Of a stretch of DNA of 64,000 nucleotides, positions 21,272 to 31,841 are shown one piece after another. The stretch lies in contig JAHFWL010000405.1 of NCBI GenBank assembly GCA_021292165.1, positions 1 through 64,000 of the forward strand, read 5' to 3'. The stretch comes from Shinisaurus crocodilurus (taxonomy: Eukaryota > Chordata > Lepidosauria > Squamata > Shinisauridae). The notes beneath the pieces are model-generated. The model was given only the letters and a program-made list of their open reading frames with translations. It was not told the origin of the DNA and did not search any database. The position numbers and the translations under genes were made by a program. Every line of letters begins with the position of its first letter. Position 1 is the first letter of the stretch.

Positions 21272-21978
21272 GCTAAATGGACCTATGGTCTGATTCAGTA
21301 TAAGGCAGCTTCCTAAGTTCTTATGTCCCTAAGTCCACAAGTATGAGATAGTGCGACTCTATTGCGCAGTATGGTCCATATGCAGCCATGCTCTCTGGTG
21401 GTGTATAAACTGGGGAGCAGGCATCAGTGCCCCATAGGGGAGCTTGGCGTTGCGCCATATAGCTAGGTGCAGGGAGCTTCCCATTTTTGTCCCTGTCCCC
21501 AAAAGACTCCTCTTTTAAGCTTGCAATTTGATGTTAATTGCCAGTAACCTCTCCCCACTGCCTTGAATGTGAGGAAGTGAGCTTTATTTATTTCCACGGT
21601 GCAGAAATGTGTATGTTTCTGCTTTTTAACTTCCCCCAGCTGCTTATGTCTTAATCCCAGGCATTGCTTGGAAGGTGGATTATCTTTTACACACACACCC
21701 CAAAAAGCCAATTATTCTCCCTATTAGTGATTCCCTTCCACAGGGGACACAGGGCAACGGTACTGCAGGAGATGAGCCATACAGAAATGGATTTTCCCTG
21801 CTAAACAACATAATCCTAAACTTTTTTTTTTTTTTACAGCTGAGCCACAACTAGGAAAGATTAGCTAGGCTGGGCCTGCACAATTTGAGGATTTGCCTGA
21901 CTTGAGGATTTGTACTTTTATGCCATGAAGGTTCTGTCGATAGAGAGAAGGGAGCCAGCGAATCAATCCATGTTTGGG

Positions 21979-22290
<312 letters not shown>

Positions 22291-22371
22291 TAAAACATAA
22301 ATAATGAACATTTCACATTTTCTTCCAAGACAACCTAAGATGTTGTAGCACTAGGCCCTAGATTATTTGTT

Positions 22372-22691
22372 TATGCACACTTCCCTCCCTCAGTGAGTCT
22401 ACCTTCTTACTGCCATTGTCACCAGCTGCTATTGCTGCTCATCCTCTTTCTCATAATTGCTACCACTTGTCTGCTTGACAGGCAGAGAGCCCAGTGAGCA
22501 AGTAGCCAGTGGCATCTACTGCTTCTCCTTCTCACCACCACCATTGTCTGGGCCACAGTGAGAGGCAGGTGACCAATAGGTTACAATGGTGAAGAGGAGG
22601 AGCAAATCCCAGAGGTTCTTGTCGGTGGGCCCTAGCTGGAGTTTGGGCCCTTGGCAAGTGCCCCACCATGGCTAGCCTTGATGCCAGCCCT
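22372..22691 (+). mobile_element. hAT-type element (CAGTGCYGG family), left end lost
   Basis: The family interior runs from cttccctccctcagtgagtc to gatgccagccctg. The left terminal about 40 bp are missing. Confidence 0.75.
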
Positions 22692-22732
22692 GTTTGTTAG
22701 CCAGTAGAACCCTTTACTTATGAATTCAGGGG

Positions 22733-22760
22733 TGTGTGTGTGTGTGTGTGTGTGTGTGTC
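22733..22760. repeat. (GT)n microsatellite
   Basis: About 14 GT units. Confidence 0.95.
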
Positions 22761-22774
22761 TTGAGTTGGCTAGT

Positions 22775-22985
22775 CAGGATTTTAACTAAATATAAGGAAG
22801 AGTTTCCTGACGGCATGAGCTGTTTGCCAGTGGAACAGACAGCTTTGGAAGGTGGTGGACTCTCCTTTGTTGGAGGTTTTTCAGTAGAGGCTGGATGGTT
22901 ACCTATCACTATCAAGGGTGCTGTAGCAGTGGAATTCTTGTATCACCATCAGATGACCTTTGAGGTCCCTTCCAATTCTATGGTC
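22775..22985 (+). mobile_element. CR1 LINE 3' end
   Basis: The translation has GLSFVGGFSVEAGW, the degenerate CR1 ORF2 C-terminus. It is followed by the 3' UTR gaggtcccttccaattctat. Confidence 0.75.
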
Positions 22986-23311
22986 TCAGAGTATGCATTT
23001 TTAAACCTATTTGGGAGTGCTGATGCTTGCAGACTTTTAGGGATTATAATCGTGCTGAAACAAACAGTGCTAGGGATTTATAAGGAAGCATGAACACTGC
23101 TAGCACCAGTTTTCTATAATTAGTTTGAAAAAGGAGAAGAAATTGGAGAAAGAAAAATGAAAGTGTGCCTTCCTCTCTGCAGCTGTTAGCCAAAGAAGGT
23201 GAAAACACATCCATATCAGGACCATGAAAAGTGTACACAGCCAGTCTGGATCCTGGATGTCAAAACAGCTGGTGGATGTCAAAAATTTGCAGCTGGTGGT
23301 TCACCTTCCCT

Positions 23312-23638
23312 AGCTGGCCCAAGACACTTTGCTTCCTGAGGCAAAGGACAAGATGGCATCCTACTCCATTCCATGTACAGAAGCCAACTAGAATAGCAAT
23401 TGAATCTTACTGCAACGCTGGGAACAGGATAGTGTCCTCCACCACACCTGAGGGCAGCAGACTAGTTTAGGGGTGGACAGGCTGTGTGGCATATACAACT
23501 CCGTCCTCCAAGAGAGGGGAATGGCTGGGGGTGGGGCTCAGGAGGAATTGCTGGGGGGGGGGCTGGCACTGCAGCCCCCAGCATCTACCGCCTGAAGTGG
23601 TTGTCTCATACTGCCTACTGGTAGGGCTGGCCCTGTGA
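23312..23638. mobile_element. hAT-like element with CAGGGCYGGCCC ends
   Basis: The left end ctagctggcccaagac pairs with the right end ggtagggctggccctg. The interior has cttcctgaggcaaagg. No target duplication is clear. Confidence 0.55.
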
Positions 23639-24131
23639 TAGCGTACAGGTCAGCACTTCGATTTGTTTTTCTGTCCTTGAGTTTGTCTCATGAGTTTGCA
23701 TGCTGGTTGCTGGAACTACAGTATTCAAAATTACTTCCAGTGTTGCAAGAAGAATAAAATGTGCTTGGTAATTTCACAAAAAGTGAAATCCTCCTCCACT
23801 ACCCAGAAGCATTCTCACCCCGTGACTTCCCCAGTGCAGCAGCCAGGCTTTCCCCATCACCTGCAACATGTAGCATCTTGCTGACCCAAGAAGGTCTTGT
23901 AGTTTGTGTTCTGCATATTTTGCTTTAGCTGAACTAAGCCTCCCAGGTTCTGCACTGCTTGTGAAGAAATAAGGCAGTTAACAAAGGGAGCCAGGCAAAC
24001 TATGCTCCTCCAATTTGTCAAGTATGCTTGTATTATTATTTTTTTAAATTCCATTGAATTGGGAAAAACTATCACATTAAAAGTACAATTTTTTTTACTT
24101 CCTGCTATTTGAAAACAAGACCAGAAACATA

Positions 24132-24890
24132 CTGGGAGGGTTTGCACGACACAATAAGTCATACTGTGTAGAAAGTTACGCAGTGTAGCTTATAAGCCAC
24201 CCTGCCACTGATGTGTCTGACAGACAATCGGGCACACTTCGGGTAGGGTGTCCCCTCCTTCTCTTCCCTTGGTCCTCCTGCAGGTATCCAAGGGGACCCC
24301 GTGGCGGGAGCACCAAGGTTTCCCACCCTTCCCGCCACGGCTTGTCAGTGGCGGCAGGGAGTAGGGGGAGCAGGGATCGCTGACATCCTTCACTCCGGCT
24401 CACATGCAGACCTCTCGAGCCAGGGTGAGGGATGTCCTCCCTGATCATTGCCCCATGCCACAGCCATCAGCCAAAAGGGCTGGTAGCAGCGGGGGGGGGG
24501 GGGGAGCCGCGATCAGCTCAGCTGACTCACAAGTCAGCCAAACTGATTGCAGCTCCCTCTGCCACTGCTGCCCTGAACAGAGGCAGTGCAGGGTGGGAGG
24601 AAAGCTTCTGACAGCCACCCCCAAGTGCCACTTGGGCACTTTGGGGGCAGCTGTCAGCAGCGCTTGCTCAGCAACCGTTTGGCAGGAGCGGCAAGGATTT
24701 CTTGCCACTCTTGCCAAGAAGCTCTGTAGGCATTTGGCTTAGCCCAGGGGTTGCCATGTCGTCCAGTTTCAGATGACACCAGAACCCCTGGGTGGCTACC
24801 AAACCCTACAACAAGCCATGGGCTCTCAGGGTGGCTTATAAGCCCAGGAGCTGGGCTTATAAGCCACCCTGAATAGCCCATGGTGGGTTC
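24132..24890. mobile_element. Probable DNA-element composite with internal hairpin
   Basis: It starts with gggtttgcacgacacaataa and includes gcttataagccaccctg twice, once as a near-perfect hairpin (24,816-24,883). The interior is GC-rich with a run of G at 24,490-24,502. The open frames here are not coding-like. Confidence 0.45.
24816..24883. repeat. Near-perfect 30-bp-arm hairpin
   Basis: Arms 24,816-24,845 and 24,853-24,883 are reverse complements except for one small difference, with a 7-nt loop (aggagct). Confidence 0.85.
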
Positions 24891-25006
24891 ACATGACACA
24901 ACAAGCCCCCCTGGCTTATATAGGAAGCAGGATAGAGGTTGGAAAGAAGAACTCTTAGGTCACTTATTTATTGCCTCCTTTTAATCACAACAGCCCTGTG
25001 AGGGAG

Positions 25007-25060
<54 letters not shown>

Positions 25061-25118
25061 TTATTTATTACCCGCCTCTCCATCTAGATCGAGGCGGGGA
25101 ACAACAGAAAATATAAAA
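24888..25118. repeat. Duplicated block, copy 2
   Basis: Partner of 21,979-22,290. Here the block leads straight into the long L2 element. Confidence 0.85.
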
Positions 25119-25207
25119 TACCTAAACTAAAACAACACAATATATACGGTACTATTAAAACATCTTAAAACATCTTAAAAACATCTTAAAAACATCTTAA
25201 AAACATC

Positions 25208-26152
25208 CTACAATTCCGCCGGATAGGCCTGCCGGAAGAGTTCAGTCTTTACGGCTTTTTTAAATTCCAAAAGACTGACAAGTTGACGTATCTCCTCCAG
25301 CAGGCCATTCCATAATCTGGGAGCAGCAGAAGAGAAGGTCCTCTGGGTAATGCTTGTCAGCCTAGTTTTGGCTGACTGAAGCAGATTCTTCCCAGAGGAC
25401 CTGAGTGTGCGGGGTGGATTGTACGGGAGAAGGCGATCCCGTAGGTAGCCTGGACCCAAACCATGTAGGGCTTTAAAGGTAATAACCAACACTTTATACT
25501 TCGCCCGGAAACTGATTGGCAGCCAGTGGAGTGCTTTTAAAACTGGTGTGATATGGGCACCCCTAGGTGTACCAGCAACCAGTCTGGCTGCCATATTTTG
25601 CACTAATTGAAGTTTCCGGACTAGGTATAAAGGTAGCCCTATGTACAGCACATTACAGAAGTCGAGCCTCGAAGTTACCAGTGCGTGCACTACCGTCTTT
25701 AGGTCTTCCAACTCTAGGAAGGGGTGCACTACCGTCTTTAGGTCTTCCAACTCTAGGAAGGGGCGCAGCTGGCATATCAGCCGAAGCTGATAATAGGCAC
25801 TCCTAGCCGTCGCAACCATCTGGGATGTCATTTGGAGCGACGGATCCAGGAGCACCCCTAAGCTGCGAACACAGTCTTTCAGGGGGAGTGTAACCCCATC
25901 CAGAACTGGTTGACATACCTCCAAACCCAGGTTGTGGCCTTTGACAGCAAGCACCTCCGTCTTGTCTGGATTCAATTTCAGTTTATTTCCCCTCATCCAG
26001 CCCATTACTGCCTCCAGGCATTCATTCAGAGGAGACACACTATCCTTAGCTGATGCTGTTGACGAAGGCATAGAGAAATATATTTGGGTGTCATCAGCAT
26101 ACTGATAGCACCCCGCCCCATGCCTCCAGATGATCTCTCCCAACGGTTTCAT
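25208..26152 (-). CDS. L2-like ORF2, C-terminal frame (RT active site to C-terminus)
   Basis: 314 residues. They begin at MKPLGEIIWRHG and reach the catalytic motif CYQYADDTQIYF at about residues 16-27. Next come the LNPDKTEVL and SLGVLLDP blocks, then VTSRLDFCNVLYIGLP, HWLPISFRAKYKVL and RTFSSAAPRLWNGL, all typical of the L2 C-terminal region. The 13-residue unit PFLELEDLKTVVH occurs twice in tandem. The start methionine is internal; the true frame continues from the upstream frame across the indel. It would act in target-primed reverse transcription, but as given it lacks the endonuclease and the first RT motifs. Confidence 0.85.
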   Translation of the reverse strand: MKPLGEIIWRHGAGCYQYADDTQIYFSMPSSTASAKDSVSPLNECLEAVMGWMRGNKLKLNPDKTEVLAVKGHNLGLEVCQPVLDGVTLPLKDCVRSLGVLLDPSLQMTSQMVATARSAYYQLRLICQLRPFLELEDLKTVVHPFLELEDLKTVVHALVTSRLDFCNVLYIGLPLYLVRKLQLVQNMAARLVAGTPRGAHITPVLKALHWLPISFRAKYKVLVITFKALHGLGPGYLRDRLLPYNPPRTLRSSGKNLLQSAKTRLTSITQRTFSSAAPRLWNGLLEEIRQLVSLLEFKKAVKTELFRQAYPAEL

Positions 26153-26847
26153 GTAGATATCATATTAAATAGCATTGGGGAAAGAATAGCTCCTTGTGGC
26201 ACGCCACATAGCAGCTCCTTTTTGGAGGAGTAGCTATCCCCAAGCATCACCATCTGGAACCTACCCGAGAGGTAGGACCGGAACCACTGAAGCACAGTGC
26301 CCCCGATTCCCAGTCCCCTCAGGCGTTCCAGAAGGATACCATGGTCGATGGTATCGAAAGCCGCTGAGAGGTCCAGAAGCACCAACAGGGACACACTCCC
26401 CCTGTCAGTACTCAGGCGCAGATCATCTACTAAGGCGACCATAGCAGTCTCAACTCCGTATCCTGCTCTGAAGCCAGTTTGAAATGGGTCTAGAAAATCG
26501 GTGTCATCCAAAACTGCTTGGAGTTGGAAGGCAACCGCCCTCTCGATCACCTTGCCCAAAAATGGAAGATTGGACACTGGTCTATAATTGTTAAGGTCCA
26601 AGGGATCCAGGGAGGGCTTTTTCAGAAGCGGCCGCACCACCGCTTCTTTCAAACATGATGGAAAATTCCCTCCCTGGAGAGATGCATTAACAATACGCTG
26701 TACTTGTAGTCCAACTGCATCTCCTCCTTGGACAACCAACCAGGAAGGACAGGGATCGAGAGGGCAGGTAGTCTTCTTCACTCGGCCAAGCAGCTTGTCC
26801 ACGTCCTCGGTACTCACCAACTGAAACTGAGCTAATTCCTGATCCAA
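26149..26847 (-). CDS. L2-like ORF2, RT N-terminal frame
   Basis: 232 residues carrying the linker and the first reverse transcriptase motifs: VRPLLKKPSLDPLDLNNYRP, then LDLSAAFDTIDHGIL (motif A with its aspartate intact), then GVPQGAILSPMLFN (motif B). It then runs out of frame into MIST. It overlaps the downstream frame by 4 bp at the indel. The endonuclease domain is missing because of 5' truncation near 26,890. Confidence 0.85.
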   Translation of the reverse strand: MDQELAQFQLVSTEDVDKLLGRVKKTTCPLDPCPSWLVVQGGDAVGLQVQRIVNASLQGGNFPSCLKEAVVRPLLKKPSLDPLDLNNYRPVSNLPFLGKVIERAVAFQLQAVLDDTDFLDPFQTGFRAGYGVETAMVALVDDLRLSTDRGSVSLLVLLDLSAAFDTIDHGILLERLRGLGIGGTVLQWFRSYLSGRFQMVMLGDSYSSKKELLCGVPQGAILSPMLFNMIST

Positions 26848-26902
26848 AGGTACCTAAGGAGCTTTCAGGTAGAGTGGGAATGTGAACTCAGCTTATCCTA
26901 GA

Positions 26903-27000
26903 CTAAGGCTGCAGTCCTGGACACTCTTTCCTGGAAATAAGCCCAGTTGCACACAGTGGGACTTATTTCTGAGTAAACATATGGAGGATCTCATTGTACG
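26903..27000. mobile_element. TTAA-type small MITE, diverged
   Basis: It starts ctaaggctgcagtcctggac and has cagtgggacttatttctgag. The right end (atatggaggatctc) is decayed. Confidence 0.6.
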
Positions 27001-27022
27001 TCTAACACTCTGTCCATCGCAC

Positions 27023-27152
27023 CAGGGGCGGACAACTTGTAGGCCAAAATATCTGGGGGGCCACAATTCCCGTCAGCCTTAGCCAGCAATGGTGAGGGAT
27101 TATGGGAGTTATAAGCCAAAACATCTGGAGGGCCACTAGTTGCCCACCCCTG
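27023..27152. mobile_element. hAT-type MITE
   Basis: The ends caggggcggacaacttg and tagttgcccacccctg are inverted. Flanks CATCGCAC and CATTACAT match at 5 of 8 positions. Confidence 0.75.
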
Positions 27153-27435
27153 CATTACATTATACTGTTTCATCTGGTCCCCTCACATTAAACACAGGCA
27201 GAGAACATCAGCACACATTGGTCTATATGCCTGGCAGGAATTTATTCCAACCTATCTGCCTGATCCTATATAAGGTCTTTCTTTCTATCCCACCAACATC
27301 TGAAGCAGGTTTGGCACTGAGGAACTTCTTCTTCATTTCATTTCTATACTGTCCACTAGCCAGACTTCTCGGTGGCTACCCCTAAGCTCTGGAACACCAA
27401 GCCAAAGGAGGCCTATGTACCCCCTTCTCTGAGGA

Positions 27436-27642
27436 TTTCTGAGGAGGGACCACAGCTCAGTAGTAGAGAACATGCTTTGCATGCAAAAGGTTCTGAGTTC
27501 AATGCTGGCATCCTCAGGTAGGCCTGGGAAAGACCCCTATCTGATACCCTAGTGAGCCACTGCTGGTCAGTGTACAGTACACCATACTGAGTTTAATAGA
27601 CCCATTGGCCTGATTTGGTATAAGATAGTTTCCTATGTTGAC
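27436..27642 (+). mobile_element. tRNA-derived SINE with CR1-like tail
   Basis: The head ccacagctcagtagtagaga (A-box-like) and gagttcaatgc (B-box-like) are followed by the tail cctgatttggtataagatag and tcctatgttg. Confidence 0.8.
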
Positions 27643-28309
27643 CTGCTGCTGGCAGACGAAGAAGTTCTTTTCCCCCCCAGACAGCCCTTTGGTCTCATTA
27701 ACTGTCTTATTAGGGACACTGTAAATATGCAATTTGTTCAACTAGCTGTTTTATGTTGGTTTTATCAGTGTTTTACCTACCGGTACTTGTTTTTATGTTC
27801 TGATTTTTTAACTTTGTGTTTTACAGTTGTTAGCCACCTGGAGCACCATTTCTTCAGAAAGCAGGACTACAAATTTAACAAATAAAAATACACAACAAAT
27901 AAAGGATGTATAAGAAAAAAAGACTGTGCCCAAATAAGTGTAGGTGGGCCTTACTTCCATGTAAGCATGTGCAGGATGGGCAGTCTTACGATATGCTAAA
28001 GTGCAACAGCTCAACAGCATGACCTACATGAATCTCCATTTCATGTCTGTTTTGGCCCTCAGTGAAGGCTATATGCAGCCCTGTCTTTTACTGAAGAAAA
28101 TTATTTTAGCTGAAGGAAATTCATGTCTACATTTTTCTGCAAGACTGTGGCACTCCACTCCTAGGTTATTGCACCTTTAGCTGATCTGAATAATGGTCTT
28201 GAATCAAAGTGATTTTTTCTCCATATGTTCATGTATTGAAGCAGGTGAGGGCACATTGGGATTCCTACCTCCACTCATTTTAATACCTTTGGATGGGTAA
28301 ACAGGAAAC

Positions 28310-29216
28310 CAGGGATGTTGAAGAGTCCTTGGTCTCGAGTCACGAGTCGAGTCACGAGTCTTTGGACCCGAGTCTCGAGTCCGAGTCCTAGTCCTTGGTC
28401 CAAAATGGTGACTCACGAGTCACGAGTCACTCCCAAAGCTGACTCCACGAGTCCCTATTAAAATCAATGGGGGGTTTTCCCAACAAAATAAGGCTACTTC
28501 AGATGTGTGGTTTAAATAAATTCTAGGCACAAGTGTGCCTTTTTATCTCATAACTCTGCAACTGATTTTGCAAAGAACAGACCAGGCAAACAAACCCAAA
28601 ATAACCAGGCAGGCAGAGGAGGCAGGGAACCCCAAAGCAGGTAGGCAGAGGCAGCCAAACCCAAAATGTCTGAAAGGTTGCATTGTAGGAAAATGATTTT
28701 AAAAAATAAACTTGCTGTACTTCCTAAAACGTATCCATGTTGCATTTGAGGAACATGATTTTTTCTAAATGTTTGGCCCCCATTCTGGAACGGTGAGATC
28801 TCATCACAATTCCACCCTCACTGAACACCCGCTCCACTGGTGATGAACTTGCTGGAACTAGAAACACACTCAGCAGCCACACAGAGTAATCTCAGGTCCT
28901 TCTTCTGCCTCTCCCAAGTACGCAACACATCAATCAAAATAAATCTTGACACACTGTTGGGGCTGCACTCCTGGTAGCTGTCTATAGTGGCCGAGCAGCA
29001 GCACACCTCGCTTCCATGCGCTCTTCGCCAGCAATCACGCTCCTCTCCACTCCTTCTGGCACAGCCCAGGGATGTTGAAGAAGAGTCCTTGGTCTCGAGT
29101 CCCGAGTCGAGTCTCGAGTCCCATTAAAAATATTGGGACTCGAGTCCGAGTCGAGTCAGAGGGGAGACTCAGTCTGACTCACGAGTTGAGTCCTCGAGTC
29201 CGAGTCCCCATCCCTG
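28310..29216 (-). mobile_element. hAT element with GAGTC-array ends, longer copy
   Basis: 907 bp, with ends cagggatgttgaag and gtccccatccctg and an identical 8-bp duplication CAGGAAAC at 28,302-28,309 and 29,217-29,224. About 130 bp at each end consists mostly of gagtc/gactc words in both orientations. The interior keeps a transposase C-terminus on the minus strand (28,738-28,900). It is the same family as 51,026-51,608 but inserted in the opposite orientation. A second cagggatgttgaagaag near 29,069 suggests that an internal copy of the end was also captured. Confidence 0.9.
28721..28900 (-). pseudogene. hAT transposase C-terminal (hATC) remnant
   Basis: The minus strand, in frame from 28,858, reads VPASSSPVERVFSEGG, then RSHRSRMGAKHLEKI, then FLKCNM, and stops shortly after. 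ASSxxxERVFSxGG is the signature of the hAT dimerisation domain. Upstream the frame is broken by a stop at about 28,900. The zinc finger and the first catalytic residues are missing, so it is a fossil of the autonomous parent. Confidence 0.88.
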
Positions 29217-30352
29217 CAGGAAACACCTTTAGTTGAAGTGTCCGGGAAGTTGATATGATGTCAGGGCTGCCTAATAAGAGCAAGGCATCCCCATGTAAGG
29301 CCTGCTTAGCAAAAGTTTTTATCATTCTATCAAAAAGGAAATTTATCTTATTTTAACCATAGGCAACCACCTGGTGCAAAATCTCCACCCCGTCCCCGGA
29401 ACTGGCTATTGTTTTTCAAAGGAAACCTAATTAAACAAACAGCAACAGCAATTAATAAAAAAAAAAAAGATTGCAAGGGAAGCATCCTGTCATCAAAGCA
29501 AACTTTTTTGTTGTTCAAAATAACTTTAACAGGAAGGATGGAGGAACCCATCTTTCAGCATGAAAACTTGGGAAGGGAGGTGAAACCTTTCAGCTTCATC
29601 TTTATGATCAAAGGTACCGGTAATTGTAAGAAGACATTGGTCTTCAGCTAGTGGTGGGTCAGATCTCAGAAGTGGGTCACACCCTACCCTGCACTGGTGG
29701 GGCCAACCACCATTAAAAAAAAATTTTTTTTTGTAAGAGAAAGGGACAGGGCGAGGGGTGGGGGAGAAAAAGGAGAAAGAGAAGCTGGGATGGCCCTACC
29801 AATAGGCAAGGTAAATTTAGCAAACAAGCTAAATTTAACCACTGTGGTGCTCTGTAGCTCTATGGGGTCGTTTGGGGGCAGGTGCCCCACAGACTGTGTC
29901 AATGTGTGTCATGCCCTGCAGAATGTGGCCTGCAGCATGGTCGGGGTGTGTGTGGCTTCTGGACCTCTAGAAATTGCCCACCCCTGGCAACCTTGCCTTC
30001 ATGTAAGTAAGTATTTACACGGGAGGGGGGGAGACCATGGAAAAGCTGAGCATCTGCTTTAAATCAAGTTCTTTCCTACATATTCAGCACCTGGAAGGAA
30101 ATTAACTCAAATGGTAGTGTACTTGCTTCGCATGTAAGCGGTAGCTCAGTCGATGCCTACATTTTCCAGCTGAGCCTATCCTCACTGTTTCATCACTGTT
30201 TTATGCATATTTTAAAAAATAAAACTGTTACAAGGGGGAAAATGCAAATGCAAAAATGTGTGGTACTCTGTGGTGCCCCCCTTCCCTTGGTGCCCTAAGC
30301 ATATGCTTATATTGCTTAATGGTTAATGCATCCAGGGCTGCAAATAAGAATA

Positions 30353-30887
30353 AGGGGCACAATCCTATGGAGATGAGCATAAGCCCCCAAACTCGGAGGC
30401 TCATGCTCATCCAATGCAGAGCGGGAGGAATGGCAGAGCCGATCCTCGCCTCCCTGCTCCTCCCTCTCTGCATTTTCACTAGACAGCCATTTTCGGATAT
30501 TACTCACCAATTGTGCAACACTTATATAACCTGTTGTACATAACATGTTGTTCTCAAACTGTCCCATGACTCTGACTCATAGACACCTTGGTTTGGTGCC
30601 ACATCAGGAGACTTTGTGCACTCCATCCTTTTCTGCACACCATCCGCTTCTGCACACCATACCAAAACCTAACAAACGCCCCCTTCTACCCCACTCCAAG
30701 GCCGCTTTCCCGACCTCAGAGAGCAGCCAGTGCAGTTCTTTCCGCACCGGCGGCAAGGGGACAGGGACAGGGACGGGGGGTCAGAGCTCTGATTCCCAGG
30801 TTAGAGTGCATCTCCGACGTCAAATCTGGGAATAAAAAAAAATCCTATGGCCCTTCAGGCAGTGTCTAGAGGCCATAGGATCACTCC
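30353..30887. mobile_element. GC-rich TTAA-type DNA element
   Basis: The ends are aaggggcacaatcctatgg and ccataggatcactccctaa. It shares cagttctttccgcaccggcg with 250-707. The flanks carry TAA. Confidence 0.65.
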
Positions 30888-30904
30888 CTAAGAGCTTTCA
30901 TTGA

Positions 30905-30975
30905 ACAGAGCAGCCTTCCCCAACTTGGTGCCCTCCAGATGTGTTGGACTACCGCCATACTGGCTGGGGGATTCT
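30905..30975. mobile_element. Half of a CTTTCCCCAAC-type MITE
   Basis: agccttccccaacttggtgc and ccagatgtgttggactac are the left half of the family found complete at 44.7 and 48.8 kb. Confidence 0.6.
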
Positions 30976-31043
30976 GGGTGCTTATTTGGCAGCTGCAAAA
31001 TATTGCTGCTACATCTCCTGCCCCGGCCGCTCCTCTACCAGTC

Positions 31044-31292
31044 TTTCACTGTAGTGCTTAGAGTGTTGGACTGGGACTCAGGAGATCCGGGTTCTAGTCC
31101 CCGCTTGGCCATGAAACTCACTGGGTGACTTTTTGTCTTTGGGCCAGTCACTGACTCTCAGCCTAACCTACCTCACAGGGTTGTTGTGAGGATAAAATGG
31201 GAGAGGAGGAGGAGGAGGAGGACTATGTAAGCCACCTTGGGTTCCTTGCAGGAAAAAAGGTGGGGTATAAATATAATAAATACATAAATAAA
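31044..31292 (+). mobile_element. MIR-like CORE-SINE, complete
   Basis: It has the head gtagtgcttagagtgttgga, the B box ggttctagtcc, the core tttgggccagtcactgactc, gggttgttgtgaggataaaa, and the tail ggttccttgcaggaaaaaag with (ATAA)n. Confidence 0.88.
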
Positions 31293-31841
31293 TACCCTTC
31301 TGGTCTTTCTGATGTGCAGTAAAATTGGAGTCCTGCTTGCTACAGCTTGTGGTGGAGGAGGGTGGGTGAAGTGACTTGAGGAGGAGCAGGATAGGCACTT
31401 GCATATGACTCCAGTGCCATGGAGAGGTCAAAGAGACAGGGCAGAATCTCTGGGTTGTGCATTGAGCAACTATATGACTTTCACATTCCCCACAGCCCAG
31501 AACACACTGGCTGTTCTCTTTTCATAAAGCAGGGAAACAAGAGCCATATTTTCAGCTGGAGGGGGAGAAATGGGCAATGGCAGCCTGACCAGCATGTGGA
31601 GTTAAATATTATCTGGCTGACAGAAGAATTTAGCAATAGGTGCCAGGCTGAGGCCTTTTTATTTGCCCGGGCTTTTAGTGGACAGTGATACTGATTTTTA
31701 TCAGCTAAGAATTTTCATGCAGGCCACTTTATTTGCTGTTTTTTAATTTGGTGTTTTATTATTTCTGACTGCTTCATGCTGCTTTTATGCTTCTGTTCTG
31801 CTGCCATTTCATTTGACTTTTTAAAAATCTATTGTGTATTT

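Larger units (their letters stand above)
20308..21318 (+). mobile_element. tRNA-derived SINE split by nested insertions
   Basis: The head (ggcatagttcagtggtaaag, an A-box-like start) is at 20,308. The middle (tgcatgcagaaggtcccag) resumes near 20,650, and the CR1-like tail (tggtctgattcagtataagg) resumes at 21,272. A CR1 (minus) interrupts the head and a hAT element interrupts the tail. The order of insertion is readable from the joins. Confidence 0.8.
25060..26890 (-). mobile_element. L2-like LINE with nearly intact reverse transcriptase
   Basis: It is 5'-truncated, about 1.8 kb. The 3' UTR lies at 25,060-25,207 after an (AAT)n run. The coding part is open except for one frame break near 26,150, caused by about 5 extra bases in the gatatcatattaaat stretch (compare gatattaaac at 15,611). 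It carries a 39-bp in-frame tandem duplication at 25,685-25,762. It is the least decayed LINE in the window. Confidence 0.92.
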
